64,000 nucleotides of DNA from Williamsia sp. DF01-3 (GTDB lineage Bacteria > Actinomycetota > Actinomycetes > Mycobacteriales > Mycobacteriaceae), in NCBI RefSeq assembly GCF_023051145.1, contig NZ_JALKFS010000005.1, positions 1,116,001 to 1,180,000 of the forward strand, written 5' to 3'. The notes under the pieces are model-generated. The model had not been told where the DNA came from. It saw nothing but the letters and a program-made list of their open reading frames with translations, and ran no database searches. Below are positions 8,388 to 19,926 of this stretch, one piece after another (within the stretch, counting starts at the first letter, position 1; each line of letters opens with the position of its first letter). The position numbers and the translations under genes are program-made.

Positions 8388-9394
8388 GTGGCATTGCGAC
8401 TCGGATACAAGGCTTCGGCAGAGCAGTTCAATCCGCGTGAGCTTGTCGAGATCGCGGTGGCGGCTGAGGCCCACGGTATGGATTCGGTTGCGGTGTCCGA
8501 TCATTTTCAGCCGTGGCGTCACAACGGTGGGCATGCCCCGTTTTCGCTGGCGTGGATGGCGGCGGTGGGTGAGCGTACCGAGCGGGTGCAGATCGGTACC
8601 TCGGTGATGACGCCGACGTTCCGCTACAACCCGGCGGTCATCGCGCAGGCCTTCGCCTCGATGGCGTGTATGTATCCGGGGCGGATCATGCTCGGCGTCG
8701 GTACCGGTGAGGCACTCAACGAGTACGCGACCGGTTTTCAGGGGAGTGGCCCGAGTTCAAGGAACGCTTCGCGCGGCTGCGGGAAGCGGTCCGGTTGATG
8801 CGGGAGCTGTGGACCGGTGAGGAGGTGTCGTTCGAGGGCGAGTACTACCACACCCAGGGCGCCTACATGTATGACATTCCCGAGCAGCCGGTGCCGGTGT
8901 ACATCGCTGCCGGTGGCCCGGTGGTCGCCCGCTACGCAGGTCGCGCTGGTGATGGTTTCATCTGTACCTCGGGCAAGGGTATGGACCTCTACACCGAGAA
9001 GTTGATCCCGTCGGTCAAGGAAGGCGCGGACAAGGCCGAACGCAACTTCGAGGACATCGACCGGATGATCGAGATCAAGATCTCCTACGATCCCGACCCT
9101 GAACTGGCGTTGGAGAACTGCCGCTTCTGGGCACCGTTGTCGTTGACCGCCGAGCAGAAGCACAGCGTGAACTCCTCCACCGAGATGGAACGCCTGGCCG
9201 ACGAACTGCCGATCGAGCAGGTCGCCAAGCGCTGGATCGTCGCCTCCGACCCCGATGAGGCCGTGGAGAAGGTCAAGCAGTACACCGACGCCGGCCTCAA
9301 CCACCTTGTCTTCCACGCCCCCGGGCATGACCAGCAGCGGTTCCTCGAGAACTTCCAGAAAGACCTCGAACCCCGCCTGCGCAAGCTTGGCTGA
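8388..9394 (+). CDS. fgd: F420-dependent glucose-6-phosphate dehydrogenase, frameshifted at 8741-8744
   Basis: Both parts together encode a 335-residue luciferase-like F420 enzyme that oxidises glucose 6-phosphate to 6-phosphogluconolactone while reducing coenzyme F420. Motifs match Fgd1 throughout: [73 protein letters not shown] and [16 protein letters not shown]. The frame breaks after TGFQG, where the family continues with EWPEFKERF. Restoring one G to the GGGG run at 8741-8744 rejoins the frames. The GTG start at 8388 has GAGGAG six bases upstream. As written, translation would stop at 8798. Given three similar breaks in this window, a sequencing error is likelier than a true null. Confidence 0.88.
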
Positions 9395-9412
9395 CCCGAG
9401 CACCCCGGAATT

Positions 9413-9461
9413 GGTGGGTTTTGGCGAGCATTTCCCCAGGTGGGGCCCGCCAGAACCCACC
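9413..9461. terminator. Bidirectional terminator-like hairpin between fgd and the DUF1206 gene
   Basis: GGTGGGTTTTGGCG (9413-9426) pairs with CGCCAGAACCCACC (9448-9461). This is a 14-bp stem with one mismatch and a 21-base loop, placed between two convergent genes. There is no clear U-tract, as is usual in actinobacteria. Confidence 0.6.
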
Positions 9462-9483
9462 ATCATCGGGTCTGCTGCGGGAG

Positions 9484-10317
9484 TTACATGCGTGAGAAGC
9501 GGGCCATCGCGAAGCTGTAGACGCCGTAGGCCGCGATGCCGATGGCGGCGAGCACCAGTAGGAACTGACCGAAGGGCGCGTCTCCGAGCGTCTTGACCGC
9601 ACCGTCGATGCCGGTTGCCTTGGACGGATCCGACTTAACCGATGCCACGATCACCAGGATCCCTGCGCCAGCCAGCACCAGGCCCTTGGCGGTGTACCCG
9701 ACCACACCGAGGGGTGTCACAACCTTGCCGTCGGAGACCTTCAGGTCGTCGAGGAAGTTCTTCGTCACGCCTTTGTAGACGTGGTACGCGCCGACGGCGA
9801 TGATGATCAGCCCGATGACAACGAGCAGCGTCTTGCCCGCCCCGTTCTCCATCAGGCGCGCTGACAAGCCCGCGTTCTGCTTACCGCTCGATTGGCCTGT
9901 GCCACGGGCGAATTGAACCGCCGAAAATGCGAAAGCAAAGTAGACGACCGCCAGGCTCAGGGCCTTCAGTCGGTCGAAGAGCGCGGACGCGTCCTTCTTT
10001 CCTTGGGAATCGCTCCCATCACCCGGCTCGGTGGCGTGTGGTCCGACGATGGTCTCGGCCAGACGCCACAACGCCATGGCCACGAAGGCCACTGCTGCAA
10101 GCCATAACACGAACTTGCCGCCCGGGTTCTTTGCGAGGGTTCCGAGTGCGCCGGACTGATCGGCGCTGCCACCGGAACCGAATGCCAGCCGGAAGATGAT
10201 GTAGGCGATCAGCAGATGCAGCAGTCCGCTCACGACGTGCCCGGCTCGCGCCAGGCGTTCGAAGGCGGAGCTGTCCGTGGCCCGGTCGACGGCGCCGGAT
10301 ACTGATTTGTCGGTCAT
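9484..10317 (-). CDS. DUF1206 membrane protein
   Basis: A 277-residue integral membrane protein with about six helices arranged as three similar pairs, a pattern I recognise as DUF1206. Each repeat starts with an ARAGH/DRLKALS/GYTAKGL-like helix, for example FERLARAGHVVSGLLHLLIAYI near the N terminus and VVGYTAKGLVLAGAGILVIV in the third repeat. Its function is not established. The ATG at 10317 is preferred over an upstream one at 10371 because the 18 extra residues look non-coding. It is monocistronic, convergent with fgd. Confidence 0.8.
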   Translation of the reverse strand: MTDKSVSGAVDRATDSSAFERLARAGHVVSGLLHLLIAYIIFRLAFGSGGSADQSGALGTLAKNPGGKFVLWLAAVAFVAMALWRLAETIVGPHATEPGDGSDSQGKKDASALFDRLKALSLAVVYFAFAFSAVQFARGTGQSSGKQNAGLSARLMENGAGKTLLVVIGLIIIAVGAYHVYKGVTKNFLDDLKVSDGKVVTPLGVVGYTAKGLVLAGAGILVIVASVKSDPSKATGIDGAVKTLGDAPFGQFLLVLAAIGIAAYGVYSFAMARFSRM

Positions 10318-10565
10318 GGTGAACCCTTCAGCTGCAGAACACGCAGGCACGATGCTCGACCTGAGATCCACTCAACCCTAGTGCGAATGGTTGCGTCGAT
10401 CACAAAGCGGCCGATTCGGTCGACAGCTCCGCGGTGGTTGTCTACGTTGGTGAACTTGTTCGGTTGCCGGATGTCACAGCCCGCCCGAACGAAGGCATCC
10501 AAGAAGTGAGTCACCGCCGACTCAGATGTGCCGGCCCGTCACCCGCTTACTTGAGGAGTTCCACC

Positions 10566-10682
10566 GTGCAGTTCTTTCCCCTGATCGTCATCACACAATC
10601 CATCGTCACCTCGGCGTGGGCCATCTACGGCATGGCCAGCATCATCGTGCGCGACGCGGACGCCGGGACTCAGGCCGCCTGA
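10566..10682 (+). CDS. Short single-helix membrane protein, 38 residues
   Basis: GTG at 10566 follows GAGGAG (10553-10558) with a seven-base spacing. It opens a 38-residue ORF whose first 28 residues form a hydrophobic helix (FFPLIVITQSIVTSAWAIYGMASIIV), ending in a charged RDADAG tail. The strong ribosome-binding site and membrane character suggest a real small protein. It is convergent with the LysR gene and overlaps its last 13 bases. No family is recognised. Confidence 0.5.
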   Translation: MQFFPLIVITQSIVTSAWAIYGMASIIVRDADAGTQAA

Positions 10683-11566
10683 GGAAACCCCACGCGTTCG
10701 CGCAGCAGTTCCATGATCCGGTGCACGGCGGGGTTGTCGCGGACGGCGTCGCGGGTACGCACCGAGATCGTTCGCGTCGGCGTCGGATTCCGCAGCGGTC
10801 GTGCCACCACCGTGGGCGGCAGGTTCCCGGTGCCCAATTCGGGCAGCACCGTGACGCCCACGCCTGCCGCGACGAAGCTGATCGCCGTCGGGTAGTCGTG
10901 CGTCTCGATGTGAAACCCCGGGCTGAAACCCGCCACCGAGCAGGCATCCAGAATCGCCTGTCGGCACGGGCCGCGTGACACGTCGTTGTCCACCCAGCGC
11001 TCGTTGCGCAACGCCGACAACTCGACCTCGTCACGTGCCGCCAATGGGTGGTTTTCCGGGAGCACCACCACGTAGGGCTCGGTGAGCAGCCGCTCGATGT
11101 CGTATCCGCGCAGCGACGTAGATGCGGCGCCCTCCACGAAGATCTCCACATCGGGTTCGCCGGAGCTGTCGTGGACCAGTTCGATGAGACGTAAGTCGAT
11201 GCGGAGGCGGGGAAACTCGTTGGTGATCGCGGCGATGACCGGGGGTATCCAGGCAGCCCCGGCGGAGGCGAAATAGCTCACCGACAGACTTCCGACCCGC
11301 CCCGACCGCAGGTCTGCGACAAGCGATTCCAGGTCGGCCAGGCGTTCGAGTACGTGGCCGGCCTCCGCGGCGATCGTGCGGCCCACCATGGTCGGCTCGA
11401 TCCCGCGACCGCGTTTTTCGACCAGGACCAGCCCGGTCTCCTTCTGGAGGGCGGCCAGATGCTGGCTGACGGCAGACGGTGTGTAGCCCAGCGCGGCAGC
11501 TGCGCCGTTGATGGATCCGGCGGCGACCACTGCGCGGAACAAGCGGAGGCGGTGGGCGTCGAGCAT
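10670..11566 (-). CDS. LysR-family transcriptional regulator
   Basis: A 298-residue LysR-type regulator. The N-terminal winged helix-turn-helix reads RLRLFRAVVAAGSINGAAAALGYTPSAVSQHLAALQKETG (about residues 6-45). It is followed by a linker helix and a periplasmic-binding-protein-like effector domain. The ATG at 11566 gives the canonical N terminus MLDAHRLRLF; the longer reading frame from 11809 overlaps the divergent transporter. It is divergent from the EamA transporter with a 73-base shared region, the usual layout for a LysR regulator controlling its neighbour. Effector unknown. Confidence 0.85.
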   Translation of the reverse strand: MLDAHRLRLFRAVVAAGSINGAAAALGYTPSAVSQHLAALQKETGLVLVEKRGRGIEPTMVGRTIAAEAGHVLERLADLESLVADLRSGRVGSLSVSYFASAGAAWIPPVIAAITNEFPRLRIDLRLIELVHDSSGEPDVEIFVEGAASTSLRGYDIERLLTEPYVVVLPENHPLAARDEVELSALRNERWVDNDVSRGPCRQAILDACSVAGFSPGFHIETHDYPTAISFVAAGVGVTVLPELGTGNLPPTVVARPLRNPTPTRTISVRTRDAVRDNPAVHRIMELLRERVGFPQAA

Positions 11567-11639
11567 GGTCGAACTGTACAGCTGCACTGAAGTGTTCTCA
11601 AGGAGAAATCGCTTGTGCTTATGTGTCGGATGAATCAGA

Positions 11640-12557
11640 GTGGTCGCTGTGAAGGTCTTGTCGAACAATCTCGCGGTGGTGGCCGCGATCGTGACGGTGC
11701 TGCTGTGGTCGTCGTCGTTTGTGGTCATCCGATTTGTCGGTGAGACGCTGTCGCCTGGTGCGATGGCGTTCACCCGCCTCGCTGCGGGCGCCGTGGTGCT
11801 TGTTGTCATTGCGCTGCGTTATCGCCGTCCGATTCCTCGCGGCCGAGCGCTGGGACTGGTGATCGGTTACGGCCTGCTCTGGTTTGCCGCGTACACCGTG
11901 CTGCTGAACTGGGCCGAGCAACACCTCGATGCCGGGACGGCCGCGCTGCTGGTCAATTTCGCGCCGATCCTGGTGGCGGTGTTCGCGGGTCTCTTCATGG
12001 GAGAAGGCTTCCCGAAACCACTGGTGATCGGAATCCTCATCGCCTTCGCGGGGGTGTTGCTCATTGCCCTTGGCGGTTCGGGCGGCAGCCACAACGACAA
12101 ACTCGGCATCATCCTGGGACTGATCACCGCCGTGCTGTACGCGGCCGGCGTCTTGATGCAGAAGGTGGCGCTGCGCACCGTCGACGCCGTCACGGCAACG
12201 TGGGTTGGCTGCCTCGCCGGTCTGCTGGCCACGGTGCCGTTCGCGCCGCAGGCGATCGACGAACTCGCCGATGCCTCCGCAGGGGCCATCACAGGGGTCA
12301 TCTTCCTGGGTGTGGGACCCACCGCGATCGCGTTCCTGACATGGGCGTATGCGCTGACCCGAACCGACGCGGGCAAGATGGCGGCCACAACTCTGGCCGT
12401 ACCGGCGATTGCCATCGGCCTGTCCTGGCTCTTCCTCGGTGAGGTGCCCACCCCACTCGGCCTGGTCGGTGGCGCGATGGCCCTGACGGGTGTCGCGATC
12501 AGTCGGCGGCGCCCCCGGGCGACGGCCGATGTACCAGAACCGGTTGCCACCTCTTAA
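11640..12557 (+). CDS. EamA/DMT-superfamily transporter
   Basis: A 305-residue membrane protein with about ten helices in two EamA repeats. The first ends near GFPKPLVIGILIAFAGVLLIAL and the second near EVPTPLGLVGGAMALTGVAIS; both carry the family pattern E-x-P-x-P-LG or equivalent. Such drug/metabolite transporters export amino acids, metabolites or drugs by exchange with protons. The start is the GTG at 11640; an in-frame TGA at 11631 excludes anything earlier, and 11649 is an alternative. Control by the divergent LysR regulator is likely. The following TetR gene starts ten bases after the stop and may be co-transcribed. Confidence 0.85.
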   Translation: MVAVKVLSNNLAVVAAIVTVLLWSSSFVVIRFVGETLSPGAMAFTRLAAGAVVLVVIALRYRRPIPRGRALGLVIGYGLLWFAAYTVLLNWAEQHLDAGTAALLVNFAPILVAVFAGLFMGEGFPKPLVIGILIAFAGVLLIALGGSGGSHNDKLGIILGLITAVLYAAGVLMQKVALRTVDAVTATWVGCLAGLLATVPFAPQAIDELADASAGAITGVIFLGVGPTAIAFLTWAYALTRTDAGKMAATTLAVPAIAIGLSWLFLGEVPTPLGLVGGAMALTGVAISRRRPRATADVPEPVATS

Positions 12558-12566
12558 TCTTCTTGC

Positions 12567-13127
12567 ATGGATCGAGAGCGGATGGTCGACGCCGCCATCG
12601 CCGTCGTCGAACGGTTCGGTGCTCGCGCACTGAGCCTGACGTCGGTGGCGAGGCACGCGGGAGTGGGCCGGGCGACCGCTTACCGGATGTTCGGTGGCCG
12701 CGACCAGTTGGTGCAGGCGATCGTCGAACGCGAGGTGAAGAGGCTCGGTACCCTGATCGCCGAGTGGACCGCGTCCGAACCCGAGCCGGCAGACAAGGTT
12801 CGTGTCCTCGTGCTCAACGTGCTCGACTACATCCGCAATCACGAAGCGCTGCAGTACATCCTGAAGAACGAGCCGGAAGAGATCATCACCACGATCGTCG
12901 CCCGTGGTCCCGACCGCACCTCCGACGTCACCATCGTTGACCTCATCGTGGCGAACAGTGTCGGCAACTTCGCGAACGAGCCGGAACTCGAGGCTGCTCT
13001 GGTGCCGGATGCCGGCCGAGCCACTGAGATGATGATCCGAATCATATACTCTTACATGCTCATTCCACGCAGTGCGCTGTCCGACGATGACATCGCGGAC
13101 ATGGTGGTGCGTTCGACGATCCGGTGA
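12567..13127 (+). CDS. TetR-family transcriptional regulator
   Basis: A 186-residue TetR regulator. The N-terminal helix-turn-helix is MVDAAIAVVERFGARALSLTSVARHAGVGRATAYRMFGGRDQLVQAIVERE, with the characteristic recognition helix RATAYRMFGGRDQL (about residues 35-48). The C-terminal ligand-binding domain is helical and unremarkable. It follows the EamA transporter by nine bases and may regulate it together with LysR, or act elsewhere. A strong hairpin at 13222-13248 probably ends its transcript before pta. Confidence 0.85.
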   Translation: MDRERMVDAAIAVVERFGARALSLTSVARHAGVGRATAYRMFGGRDQLVQAIVEREVKRLGTLIAEWTASEPEPADKVRVLVLNVLDYIRNHEALQYILKNEPEEIITTIVARGPDRTSDVTIVDLIVANSVGNFANEPELEAALVPDAGRATEMMIRIIYSYMLIPRSALSDDDIADMVVRSTIR

Positions 13128-13221
13128 GCTCGGTGTCCGGCAACTTCGCGGGCCGTGCGCAGGCCGGCCAACGATGACCCGAACAGCGACGACCAGGACA
13201 ACTCTGCTGGACGCTGTCGAT

Positions 13222-13248
13222 CAGCCGATCAGTCCGCTGATCCGGCTG
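13222..13248 (+). terminator. Terminator-like hairpin between tetR and pta
   Basis: CAGCCGATCAG (13222-13232) pairs with CTGATCCGGCTG (13237-13248). This gives an 11-bp stem with a single bulged C and a tight TCCG loop, 95 bases after the tetR stop. No U-run follows, so an attenuating structure in the pta leader is an alternative reading. Confidence 0.5.
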
Positions 13249-13299
13249 ACGTGGCCCGTTGTACGGCCGGCCCATAGCGCCCAGATTAGGGTGGGCGGT

Positions 13300-15387
13300 A
13301 TGGGCGCTTCGTCATCGAGCAGCATCTATCTGGCCTCACCTGAAGGCGACACCGGCAAGTCGACAGTGGCGTTGGGGGTGTTGCACCTGCTGGCCGCCTC
13401 GGGCGGCCGGGTCGGGGTGTTCCGGCCGATCTCCAGAACCAAGTCCGACCGGCGTGACTACATCCTGGAGTTGCTGATCGAACACGATTCGACCGACCTG
13501 AGTTACGAGGATTGCATCGGCGTCACCTACGAGCAGGTACATGCCGACCCGGAAGCAGCGCTCGGGGAGATCGTCACCCGATTCCATGCGGTGGAGGAGC
13601 GATGCGATTCCGTACTGGTGATCGGGTCGGATTACACCGACATCGCCAGTCCATCCGAACTCAGCTTCAATGCCCGGATCGCCGCGAACCTGCAGACGCC
13701 GATGCTGTTGGCGCTCAAGGCAGCGGATCGCACCGACGCCGAGGTGGTCGGTCTTGCCGAGTTGTGTCTGCACGAGCTGGAGCAGAACCACGCTCAGGCG
13801 GTCGCGCTGATCGCCAACCGCTGTGACCCGGATCGCCTGGACTCGGTGAAGGACGCCCTGCAGGAGGCCACCGGACTGCCGACGTGGACGTTGCCGGAAG
13901 ACCCGGTGCTGATCGCGCCGACGGTCGGGGAACTGATGGAAGAACTCGGCGGCGAGTTGTACAGCGGCGATCCCGAGCTGCTCAGCCGGGAGGCCATGCA
14001 TGTGATGGTCGGCGGGATGACCATCGAGCACATCCTGGAACGACTCACCGAAGGCGTTGCCGTGATCGCGCCGGCCGACCGCTCCGATGTGCTGGTCTCG
14101 CTGGTGGCGGCCAACGCTGCGGAGGGGTTCCCCAAGCTCTCCGGCATCATCCTCAACGGTGGCATCAAGCCCCACCCGAAGATCGCTGCGTTGATGGAGG
14201 GATTGCAGTCGCCTCTGCCGCTCATCTGCTGTGAACAGGGAACCTACGAAACAGCAAGGGCCGCAGCCCATGCCCGCGCGAGGATGAACATCAACTCGGT
14301 CCGCAAGATCGACGTGGCGCTGAACCTGATGGAGGAGCACGTCGACTCCGTGGCGATGCTCGAGAAGCTGAAGTTGCGTATCCCCGAGGTCGTGACCCCT
14401 CAGATGTTCGAGTATCAACTGATCGAACGGGCGCGCAAGATCCGCAAGCGCATCGTGCTCCCGGAGGGCGGCGACGACCGCATCCTGCGCGCCGCCGGAC
14501 GACTGCTCCGACGCCAGGTGGCCGATCTCACCATCCTCGGAGACGAACGGGCAGTGCGGGATAGGGCCGCCGAACTCGATGTCGACCTGACCGGTGTGGA
14601 CGTGATCGACCCGACGTCGTCGGAACTACTCGACGAGTTCGCCGAGGTCTACACCGAGCTGCGCAAGCACAAGGGGATGGACCTGCAGCGCGCCCGCAGC
14701 ACGGTGCAGGACGTCTCGTATTTCGGAACCCTGATGGTGCAACTGGGCTACGCCGACGGCATGGTGTCGGGCGCCGTGCACACCACCGCGCACACGATCC
14801 GGCCTGCGTTCGAGATCATCAAGACGGCGCCCGGTGTGTCGACGGTGTCGAGCGTGTTCTTCATGTGCCTCGCCGACCACGTTCTGGCGTACGGCGATTG
14901 CGCCATCGTCCCCGACCCCACCGCCGAGCAGCTGGCCGACATCGCCATCTCCTCTGCCGCCACATCTGCTCAGTTCGGCATCGAGCCGCGGGTGGCCATG
15001 TTGTCGTACTCCACCGGCGAATCGGGCAGCGGCGCAGACGTGGACAAGGTGCGCACAGCTGCCGGACTCGTCCGGGAACGAGCGCCGGAGTTGCTGGTGG
15101 AGGGACCTATCCAATACGACGCCGCAGTCGATCCCTCGGTGGCCAAGTCGAAGATGCCCGATTCACCGGTCGCCGGCCAGGCGACGGTGCTGATCTTCCC
15201 TGATCTGAACACCGGCAACAACACCTATAAAGCCGTGCAGCGCAGTGCCGATGCGGTGGCCGTCGGTCCCGTGTTGCAAGGCCTGCGCAAACCCATCAAC
15301 GACCTGTCGCGCGGGGCTCTCGTGTCCGACATCGTCAACACCGTCGCGATCACCGCGATCCAAGCCCAGGGGCAATCAGATGAGTGA
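13300..15387 (+). CDS. pta: Phosphate acetyltransferase, long form
   Basis: A 695-residue phosphotransacetylase converting acetyl-CoA and phosphate to acetyl phosphate. Three parts are visible: an N-terminal dethiobiotin-synthetase-like P-loop domain ([16 protein letters not shown], about residues 13-28), a central DRTGG-type domain (to about 360), and a C-terminal catalytic PTA domain starting at [21 protein letters not shown]. That domain carries [33 protein letters not shown] and [16 protein letters not shown]. The start at ATG 13300 gives [17 protein letters not shown]; the reading frame upstream is not credible as protein. It overlaps ackA by eight bases, so the two enzymes are translationally coupled. 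Confidence 0.93.
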   Translation: MGASSSSSIYLASPEGDTGKSTVALGVLHLLAASGGRVGVFRPISRTKSDRRDYILELLIEHDSTDLSYEDCIGVTYEQVHADPEAALGEIVTRFHAVEERCDSVLVIGSDYTDIASPSELSFNARIAANLQTPMLLALKAADRTDAEVVGLAELCLHELEQNHAQAVALIANRCDPDRLDSVKDALQEATGLPTWTLPEDPVLIAPTVGELMEELGGELYSGDPELLSREAMHVMVGGMTIEHILERLTEGVAVIAPADRSDVLVSLVAANAAEGFPKLSGIILNGGIKPHPKIAALMEGLQSPLPLICCEQGTYETARAAAHARARMNINSVRKIDVALNLMEEHVDSVAMLEKLKLRIPEVVTPQMFEYQLIERARKIRKRIVLPEGGDDRILRAAGRLLRRQVADLTILGDERAVRDRAAELDVDLTGVDVIDPTSSELLDEFAEVYTELRKHKGMDLQRARSTVQDVSYFGTLMVQLGYADGMVSGAVHTTAHTIRPAFEIIKTAPGVSTVSSVFFMCLADHVLAYGDCAIVPDPTAEQLADIAISSAATSAQFGIEPRVAMLSYSTGESGSGADVDKVRTAAGLVRERAPELLVEGPIQYDAAVDPSVAKSKMPDSPVAGQATVLIFPDLNTGNNTYKAVQRSADAVAVGPVLQGLRKPINDLSRGALVSDIVNTVAITAIQAQGQSDE

Positions 15388-16588
15388 TGCAGGATCTGTC
15401 GACACCGTTTTCGTACTGAACGCCGGATCGTCATCGCTGAAATACCAGCTGGTGCAACCGGAATCAGGAACTGTGGTCGCGCACGGTGTGGTGGAACGCA
15501 TCGGTGAATCCGAGGCGAAGGTCGTACTCGTCCGGGGTGATGACACCAAAGAGTTCATCGGAGAGATCGCCGATCACAGGGCCGGGCTGGCGAAAGCGCT
15601 GGAGCTGTCGAGGGTGCAAGATCGTGATCTGACGTCCGAAGGCATCACCGCCGTCGGCCACCGGGTCGTCCACGGCGGACCGAAGTTCTACAAACCGACC
15701 GTCATCGACGACGACGTGATCGAGGCCATCAACGAACTCGAAGACTTGGCGCCACTGCACAACCCGGTCAATGTGCTCGGCATCGAGGCGATCCGGGAGC
15801 TGCTCCCGGATGTCCCGTCCGTGGCGGTGTTCGACACCGCCTTCTTCCACGGCTTACCCGACCATGTCGCCACATATGCGATCGACCGCGAGTTGGCGAA
15901 GAAGCACGACATCCGGAGATATGGTTTTCACGGCACCTCGCACGAGTACGTGTCGGGCGTGACCGCCGAGTTCCTCGGTGCCGATCGCGAAAGTCTGAAT
16001 CAGATTGTGCTGCACCTCGGTAACGGCGCGTCGGCGTCGGCGATCGAGGGTGGTCGCCCGGTGGAGACGTCGATGGGTCTGACCCCGCTCGAGGGCTTGG
16101 TGATGGGCACACGTAGCGGTGATGTGGACCCAGGCGTGGTGATGTATCTGCGACGCTCGGCGGACATGGACGTCGACCAGATCGACACGATGTTGAACCG
16201 TAAGGCCGGGCTGAAAGGTCTCGGTGGGGAGAACGACTTCCGTGCTCTCACGGAGAAGGTCGAGGAAGGCGACGCCGACGCCACGCTGGCCTACAAGGTG
16301 TATGTTCACCGGCTACGCAAGTACATCGGCGCCTACATGGTGACTCTGGGCCGTACCGACGCGATCGTCTTCACGGCGGGGGTCGGCGAGAACGCGCCGA
16401 AGTTGAGGGCCGACAGTCTCGCGGGTCTGGAGAGCTTCGGCATCCAGATCGACCCAGAACGCAACGCGGCCCGAAGCCGTGAACCACGGATCATCTCGAC
16501 CGACGACTCCGCTGTCACCGTACTGGTGGTGCCGACCAACGAAGAACTCGCGATCGCGAGGCAGTCGGTGGCGGCGCTGCAGGGTTGA
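15380..16588 (+). CDS. ackA: Acetate kinase
   Basis: A 402-residue acetate kinase interconverting acetyl phosphate plus ADP with acetate plus ATP. It forms the acetate-overflow and acetate-assimilation couple with Pta. Signatures are [13 protein letters not shown] at residues 12-24, GHRVVHGG, the catalytic [12 protein letters not shown] region, [22 protein letters not shown] and GVGENAP. Length and motifs are normal. The ATG at 15380 overlaps the pta stop. It converges on pknG with only eight bases between the two stops. Confidence 0.95.
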   Translation: MSDAGSVDTVFVLNAGSSSLKYQLVQPESGTVVAHGVVERIGESEAKVVLVRGDDTKEFIGEIADHRAGLAKALELSRVQDRDLTSEGITAVGHRVVHGGPKFYKPTVIDDDVIEAINELEDLAPLHNPVNVLGIEAIRELLPDVPSVAVFDTAFFHGLPDHVATYAIDRELAKKHDIRRYGFHGTSHEYVSGVTAEFLGADRESLNQIVLHLGNGASASAIEGGRPVETSMGLTPLEGLVMGTRSGDVDPGVVMYLRRSADMDVDQIDTMLNRKAGLKGLGGENDFRALTEKVEEGDADATLAYKVYVHRLRKYIGAYMVTLGRTDAIVFTAGVGENAPKLRADSLAGLESFGIQIDPERNAARSREPRIISTDDSAVTVLVVPTNEELAIARQSVAALQG

Positions 16589-16596
16589 GGGGGCAG

Positions 16597-18927
<2,331 letters not shown>

Positions 18928-18933
18928 TCACCC

Positions 18934-19926
18934 CTAGTCCCGGTACGACGGTTGTGGTGGATAGTATTTCGGACCAAGGATCGACAGCCAGCGGTCGTAG
19001 ATGTCGAACCAGGTGCCGTCTTCACGCATCTTCTGCAGCACGCCATTGGTGAAACGGACGAGGTCTTCGTCGTTCTTGTTGATACCGATGCCGTACGGCT
19101 CCTCGCCGAGGCCCTGCCCGACGACATGTACATACGGATCCTGCGCCGCCATGCCCGCCAGGATCGCATCGTCGGTGGAGACCGCATCCACCTGGCCCTG
19201 CTGCACCATCACCAGACAATCGGCCCATGTGGAGACGGTGTCGACGATGGCGTCGGGCACCCGCTGCTGAATCCGTGCGATGGACGTGGTGCCGCGGGCC
19301 GCGCACACGCGTTTGCCTGCCAAGTCGGCAACACTGTTGATGTCGGAGCTGCGCATGGTCAGGATACGTTGCGACGCTTCGTAATAGACGGTCGAGAATG
19401 CGATGTCGCGCAGTCTCTCGCAGGTGATGCTCATCGTCTTGACCACAACATCGACCGTACTGTCTTTCAATGCGTTCATCCGGTCGTCGGAGTTGAGGAT
19501 GCGGAACTCGATCCGCTCGGGGTCACCGAAGATCGCCCGGGCCAACTCTTTGGCGACGTCTACGTCGAAGCCCTCGATGGTGCCGCTGATCGGGTCGCGG
19601 AACGACAGCAAATTCGACCCGATGTCCAGTCCCACCTTCAGCCAGCCCCGTTTGTAGATTGCCTCCATGGTGGTGCCCGGTGGCATCTTGCCGGGTTCGG
19701 GTAGTGGTCCCGGCGTCAGACTCGCCGTCGCGTCACACGACTCGGTGGCCGGGGCCGGCTCGATCGGCACGTCGAGGCTCACCCCTGCCGGTTGTGGCCA
19801 GGCCGCCGACGCCGACGGCGGAAGACTCTCGGGCGCTTCGGCATTGACGCAGCCGGCCACCATGGTTGTGGCGATCACCAGTGTGCCGGCCGCCACCAGG
19901 CCGCGGACTCCCGCTCGCCTGGTCAT
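18934..19926 (-). CDS. glnH: Glutamate/aspartate-binding lipoprotein GlnH
   Basis: A 330-residue substrate-binding lipoprotein. The signal peptide ends in the lipobox VAGC (Cys26), followed by a proline-rich linker and a type II periplasmic binding fold: LKVGLDIGSNLLSFRDP, GTIEGFDVDVAKELARAIFG, DVVVKTMSITCERLRDIAFS. In mycobacteria GlnH senses extracytoplasmic glutamate or aspartate and signals through the membrane protein GlnX to PknG, rather than serving transport. The genes here keep that order. The ATG at 19926 overlaps the glnX stop by four bases (ATGA), indicating translational coupling. Confidence 0.9.
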   Translation of the reverse strand: MTRRAGVRGLVAAGTLVIATTMVAGCVNAEAPESLPPSASAAWPQPAGVSLDVPIEPAPATESCDATASLTPGPLPEPGKMPPGTTMEAIYKRGWLKVGLDIGSNLLSFRDPISGTIEGFDVDVAKELARAIFGDPERIEFRILNSDDRMNALKDSTVDVVVKTMSITCERLRDIAFSTVYYEASQRILTMRSSDINSVADLAGKRVCAARGTTSIARIQQRVPDAIVDTVSTWADCLVMVQQGQVDAVSTDDAILAGMAAQDPYVHVVGQGLGEEPYGIGINKNDEDLVRFTNGVLQKMREDGTWFDIYDRWLSILGPKYYPPQPSYRD

